From positions 1-20,310 of the forward strand of contig DDSP01000077.1 in the NCBI GenBank assembly GCA_002343445.1: DNA of 20,310 nucleotides. Direction: 5' to 3'. Under the pieces are notes generated by a model that saw only the letters and a list, made by a program, of their open reading frames with translations, did not search any database and was not told the origin of the DNA. The DNA comes from Chthonomonas sp. UBA2387 (lineage in GTDB: Bacteria > Armatimonadota > Fimbriimonadia > Fimbriimonadales > Fimbriimonadaceae). Positions 14,846 through 20,310 of the stretch are shown here, one piece after another. The position numbers and the translations under genes were made by a program. Positions within the stretch are counted from its first letter, which is position 1. Each line of letters begins with the position of its first letter.

Positions 14846-15750
14846 CTTGGTCGGAGCGAGCGACGACCGCCCTTTGAGTTTGACTTCCACCACTGGCTCG
14901 GTGGCATCCGACGTGTGGACGGCGATCAGCCCGGTGCTCGTCGCGTTCGCCCGCAGCGTCGCTCGGGTCGCGAGGTCGAGGTCTGCTTCGATCACGGCCT
15001 CCAGATGAAGGGGCAGTTTGGTCAGCCCCGTGGCCTTGACGCCTCCCTCGACCCACTGGTTGACCCACTCGGCCGCATCGGTGTCGAGCTTCATCGTGGC
15101 GCGGATACGGTGAACTTTGTTGGCGTTGGCTTCAACGATACTGACGTACTCATAGACATAGTCGAGACGTTGCACCGCACTCCTCCCGCTGGCCAATCGC
15201 TGGGGTTGGTAGCCGACGGTCCGTCTCCACGTCTCGCCGGGCACGACCGATTCGAACGGCAACTTCGGCAGGAGGTCCAACGCGTTGTCGAGCGAACCCG
15301 CAAAGGCCGCCAAGCGATAGAGCTCGCCGATGAACGAAGCCACCTGCGGCTGCGCCCCGACCCCCGAAGCGCCGATCCAACCCGCCTTCTTGCCCGCACC
15401 GAGGTCCTTCGATTGCAGAATCTCGTTGCTGGAAGACAGCCGCAGCTCGAAGTCCAGGTCCATCTTCTCGACCCGGCGTTCGGGTTCGTCCGCGCCAAAG
15501 CGCTCTTCCACCACGATCATGTGCGGCCGCTGATAGCGGACTTGGGCGACTCCATCGGGCAGGAGAGCGGTCACGCGCCACGTGAACCCGTACTCGAACG
15601 AGTGGCTCGCAGGCATCCACGTCCGCACGCCCATGCCGCGCGTCTCGGTCTGCAATCGGGAGTGCACCGTGTAGCTGCGCGACTCGTTCGCCGCGAACAC
15701 GCGCGAGAGGTCGGTCGCCGGGGAGAGGAGCGCCAGCGCGGCCAGTGCGA

Positions 15751-15754
<4 letters not shown>
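14843..15754 (-). CDS. Secreted protein of unknown function next to the fucosidase
   Basis: The 303-aa protein starts with a short signal-like sequence (MIALAALALLSPATDLSRVFA), after which the mature part is rich in beta-type alternating sequence (SRSYTVHSRLQTE, SFEYGFTWRVTALLPDGVAQVRYQRPHMIVVEERF, VHRIRATMKLDTDAAEW). The centre has FESVVPGETWRRTVGY and a repeated pattern of charged strands. I recognise no family; the layout recalls periplasmic proteins built from long antiparallel strands. The ATG overlaps the fucosidase stop by 4 nt, with AGGAA at 15761-15765 as ribosome binding site, so the two are made together and may act on the same glycan. The N-terminal signal has no clear basic residue, so export is likely but not certain. 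Confidence 0.7.
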
Positions 15755-18207
<2,453 letters not shown>

Positions 18208-18214
18208 CGAGCGA

Positions 18215-18220
18215 ACGTTA
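18215..18220 (-). promoter_or_regulatory. Putative leaderless -10 element (TAACGT) of the fucosidase operon
   Basis: TAACGT on the minus strand ends 7 nt before the ATG at 18207, with no Shine-Dalgarno sequence. It lies in the 97-bp divergent region shared with the plus-strand secreted-protein gene. The region also holds imperfect inverted arms at 18217-18230 and 18244-18259 (GTTAC...CCGG and CCGG...GTAAC), which overlap this element and could be an operator. Confidence 0.4.
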
Positions 18221-18304
18221 CCCGCGCCGGAGCCCCAAAGGTCCCGGCGCCCGCGTAACGCTTGGGGAGATCGGGCGTCCCGTCATCAAATCGAAGAGGC
18301 TGCC

Positions 18305-19699
18305 ATGAAATCCAGAAACCTCGCTCTCAGCATGCTTGCGGTCGTCCCCCTCGCCGGGGCCGTCGCCCAGCAATCGGCCCAGGGCCGCTCCTACCTCGAG
18401 GCCATCGAACGCACGGCCAACATGGTTTCCGACCGGAACGCCATCCGCCTGGTCCAGCGCCAAGGGCTGAACCTGCTCAACCTCACGTGGGAAGACACGG
18501 GGCGGTACAAGGGCTCTTCGGTCGGGCCCAACATCAGCGACATGACGATCCAGGTTTCGACGCCTGCGGGACGAGGCGAGATGCGCTCGCGCCTGATGCC
18601 AGTCGTCCGTTTCCCGAACTTCTCCGACAAGACCGCAGACCTGCGCGCGAGCGACTTCACCCTGCTCGTCGGCAACGAGAAGGGGCGTTCGCTCCAGCGC
18701 GTCTCGCTGGAGGACTACCTGAGGTATCCGGCGCAGTTCATGAGCTTCCCCCGGTCGTGGAACGTCCGCAACCCCACGTTGTGGGCCGACCGAGACGAGC
18801 AGGTGCTGGTGAGCGCGCAAGCTTGTTTCCTGCCAGTGCCGCAGCAGGGCAAGGCCACGTTCAACCCCGTGCTCTTCAACTACCAATCCACGGAGGACAA
18901 CCCGGCCGTGCTGGCGATCCTCGCCACCCGGGAGGGTACTTCGATGACCGTCGTGGACAACCGAAGACTCCCCGGCGAGCCCTGGAATTGGGGCCAAACG
19001 CTGTTCCACAACGTGGACGGGAAGCGGGCCAGCCTGACCGGCGAGCGCCTGAGCGACTTCCGCGCCTCGAGCAAGTCCGACCCCAACGTTCGCGATTCGG
19101 CGCTGAACATGGTGCTGCTCATCCAAGTGCCGCTCAAGCACCGGAACGTCTCGCGTTCGCTGGCTGCTCCCGGCGGGGCGGGCGGTGGCGCGAACGAGGC
19201 CAAAGCCACGATGCGCGGTTCGGACGTGGAAAACGCCGTCATCGGTCACGGCAAGCTGGAGGGCCCGTTCACCGAGGTCAACGGCCTTGCCATCGAGCGC
19301 GACCCGCGGTTTCCGGTGCGCGTTACGGTCCAATACTACAAGGCGACCTCGAACGGCATGGTGAACTCCGGCGACATCGAAGCCATTCGACGCGACATCG
19401 ATCGGGTGTACGAGGATGCCGAGTTTGTCGGCAGCTTGGTGACCCAGGGCGAAACGGGTCGGCCCACGGAGTATTGGGGCAACAAGGTCCAGCCCGCGGG
19501 CTGGTGGAGCGACTTTTGGCGACGGTACGAGGCCGATACGGGTGTGTCTCGGTTCGAGGCGACTCGGCGGTTGCAGGGGTTGCTGGGACGGGACTTCGAG
19601 CGCCGCCCGGTTTCCGATCTCTACCTCCGCCATTCGTTGCGCGACCTGAAGTCGACCTCTCCGACCAAGGCGCTTGCGCCGGGGAAGCGGGGTTTCTAG
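18305..19699 (+). CDS. Secreted protein of unknown function, 464 aa
   Basis: The N-terminus MKSRNLALSMLAVVPLAGAVAQ is a clear signal peptide with a basic start, hydrophobic core and A-x-A-type cleavage site. The mature part is soluble with no membrane segment. Features are LLNLTWEDTGRYKGSSVGPNISDMTIQV near the start, a central region with ASDFTLLVGNEKGRSLQRVSLEDYLRYP, a Gly/Ala-rich linker (AAPGGAGGGANE, about 300) and an acidic/aromatic C-terminal part (ETGRPTEYWGNKVQPAGWWSDFWRRYE). I recognise no family. AGAGG lies 5 nt before the ATG. An open frame reaches back to 17924, but that part overlaps the fucosidase gene and is not protein-like. The gene is divergent from the fucosidase gene and probably monocistronic, ending at a strong hairpin. 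Confidence 0.75.
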   Translation: MKSRNLALSMLAVVPLAGAVAQQSAQGRSYLEAIERTANMVSDRNAIRLVQRQGLNLLNLTWEDTGRYKGSSVGPNISDMTIQVSTPAGRGEMRSRLMPVVRFPNFSDKTADLRASDFTLLVGNEKGRSLQRVSLEDYLRYPAQFMSFPRSWNVRNPTLWADRDEQVLVSAQACFLPVPQQGKATFNPVLFNYQSTEDNPAVLAILATREGTSMTVVDNRRLPGEPWNWGQTLFHNVDGKRASLTGERLSDFRASSKSDPNVRDSALNMVLLIQVPLKHRNVSRSLAAPGGAGGGANEAKATMRGSDVENAVIGHGKLEGPFTEVNGLAIERDPRFPVRVTVQYYKATSNGMVNSGDIEAIRRDIDRVYEDAEFVGSLVTQGETGRPTEYWGNKVQPAGWWSDFWRRYEADTGVSRFEATRRLQGLLGRDFERRPVSDLYLRHSLRDLKSTSPTKALAPGKRGF

Positions 19700-19716
19700 G
19701 GCTGTCTATCCCGCTA

Positions 19717-19746
19717 CCACCCGGCACCGGTTGAGGTTCCGGGTGG
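19717..19746. terminator. Hairpin between convergent genes, possible bidirectional terminator
   Basis: CCACCCGG (19717-19724) and CCGGGTGG (19739-19746) are perfect inverted arms; two further C-G pairs can form inside. The hairpin sits in the 78-bp gap between two convergent stop codons. There is no T-run on either side, so termination would not be of the classical intrinsic type. Confidence 0.55.
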
Positions 19747-19777
19747 CATGGGTTCCCGGCCTGACCGCCGCCCCGAC

Positions 19778-20310
19778 TCAGGGCAAGTCGAAACCGAGCA
19801 CCTGACCGTTCGATACGCCCACCCAGAGCCGTCCTTCGTGAAGGCGAACGGCGGTGGGGCGGTGGTGTTCGGGTTCGCCCTGCTCGGCGTCGCGGGGTCG
19901 CAAGGTCTCGGAAGCCGAGATTGGCGCGACCGCGACCAACTCGCCGGACAGTCGGTGGACCGAGACTCCGGCGACCCCCGTCGTCGCCACCAGGCCCGAG
20001 CCGATCGCCAGGGTGGGTAGGCCCCTTTCGGTGGCGAAGCAGGGCGTCAATTCGCCCGAATAGGGCCCGGCCACAACCTCCGAAGCCGTCCACAGTGCGA
20101 CCGTTCCCGCAACGGGGTCGGCGGCCATGCCGTAGACGTGATCTTCGGCGCGGGTTGCCCGCTCCTTGTGTCCCCGGCGCCACACGCTCCACGAGAACGC
20201 GTCCGCCCCGACCACCGTCTCGCCGTCGGCGAGCGTCTCCATCCAGTTCGGCGCGTCGTTGTCGCGTTTGGAAGCCACGCGCCAACCGCTCGGGCCGAAC
20301 ACTTTGACCG
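19778..20310 (-). CDS. C-terminal part of a beta-propeller-like protein, cut by the window edge
   Basis: The frame is open to the right end of the window, so only the last 176 or so residues are visible. They show repeating short strands ending in G-x-V/L-x-x-x patterns: ETVVGADAFSWSVWRRG, DHVYGMAADPVAGTVALWTASEVV, GLPTLAIGSGLVATTGVAGVSVHRLSGELVAVAP, and finally GRLWVGVSNGQVLGFDLP. This alternation of about 40 residues per unit, with a strand pair ending in a V/L-x-G-F-D-L closure, fits PQQ- or WD-like beta-propeller blades. The function, the start and any signal peptide lie outside the window. It converges on the secreted-protein gene. Confidence 0.6.
   Translation of the reverse strand, partial: VKVFGPSGWRVASKRDNDAPNWMETLADGETVVGADAFSWSVWRRGHKERATRAEDHVYGMAADPVAGTVALWTASEVVAGPYSGELTPCFATERGLPTLAIGSGLVATTGVAGVSVHRLSGELVAVAPISASETLRPRDAEQGEPEHHRPTAVRLHEGRLWVGVSNGQVLGFDLP

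Noticed and set aside
18218..19633. Long minus-strand open frame (471 aa) opposite the secreted orphan
   Set aside because: Low-complexity composition and no start signal; the plus-strand frame has a signal peptide and a ribosome binding site.
18262..19734. Second plus-strand frame (490 aa) over the secreted orphan
   Set aside because: Arg/Gly/Pro-rich translation typical of a shifted frame in GC-rich DNA.

Overview
The window is a GC-rich bacterial chromosome segment. It carries housekeeping genes (aspartate-semialdehyde dehydrogenase, signal peptidase II, a Xer recombinase), secreted hydrolases and a small exopolysaccharide locus. The mix of an RHS-type core, a GH95 fucosidase, many secreted proteins of no known family and apparently leaderless genes would fit an Armatimonadota (Fimbriimonadia-like) genome. 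That assignment is a guess from protein style, because no rRNA or other phylogenetic marker is present.

Layout. 1-1690 is an accessory, decayed patch. It holds the end of an RHS-type protein, a lower-GC orphan membrane protein, and on the other strand the C-terminal part of a family 2 glycosyltransferase broken by a single-base frameshift and a 10-bp tandem repeat, next to a C-rich repeat-like sequence. 1690-5224 holds a HAD sugar-phosphate phosphatase (minus strand) back to back with a plus-strand run: a class A beta-lactamase-like serine hydrolase, a secreted alpha/beta hydrolase and asd. From 5221 to 18207 every gene lies on the minus strand. Read in the direction of transcription they are: GH95 alpha-L-fucosidase, a secreted protein, a GT39 membrane glycosyltransferase, XerC/D recombinase, a 102-aa unknown, Wzz-like co-polymerase, Wzx-like flippase, Wzy/WaaL-like polymerase or ligase, GT4 glycosyltransferase, a lipoprotein, a coiled-coil zinc-ribbon protein and lspA. 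After 18305 come a secreted 464-aa orphan (plus) and a convergent beta-propeller-like fragment (minus) that runs off the window, separated by a strong hairpin.

How it works together. The Wzz-Wzx-Wzy-GT4 block is joined by 4-nt stop/start overlaps and is visibly poorer in GC than its flanks, so it looks like an imported surface-polysaccharide unit. It has no initiating phosphoglycosyltransferase of its own. Upstream, the fucosidase, its secreted partner and GT39 form a second tightly spaced glycan-related group.

The most interesting pattern is regulatory. Seven gene starts (2355-, 2397+, 3333+, 6450-, 11882-, 14832-, 18207-) have a -10-like hexamer (TANNNT or CATAAT) ending only 5-7 nt before the ATG and no Shine-Dalgarno sequence, as expected for leaderless mRNAs. 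Several other genes instead have clear Shine-Dalgarno sequences. This predicts the transcription units and corrects several start codons.
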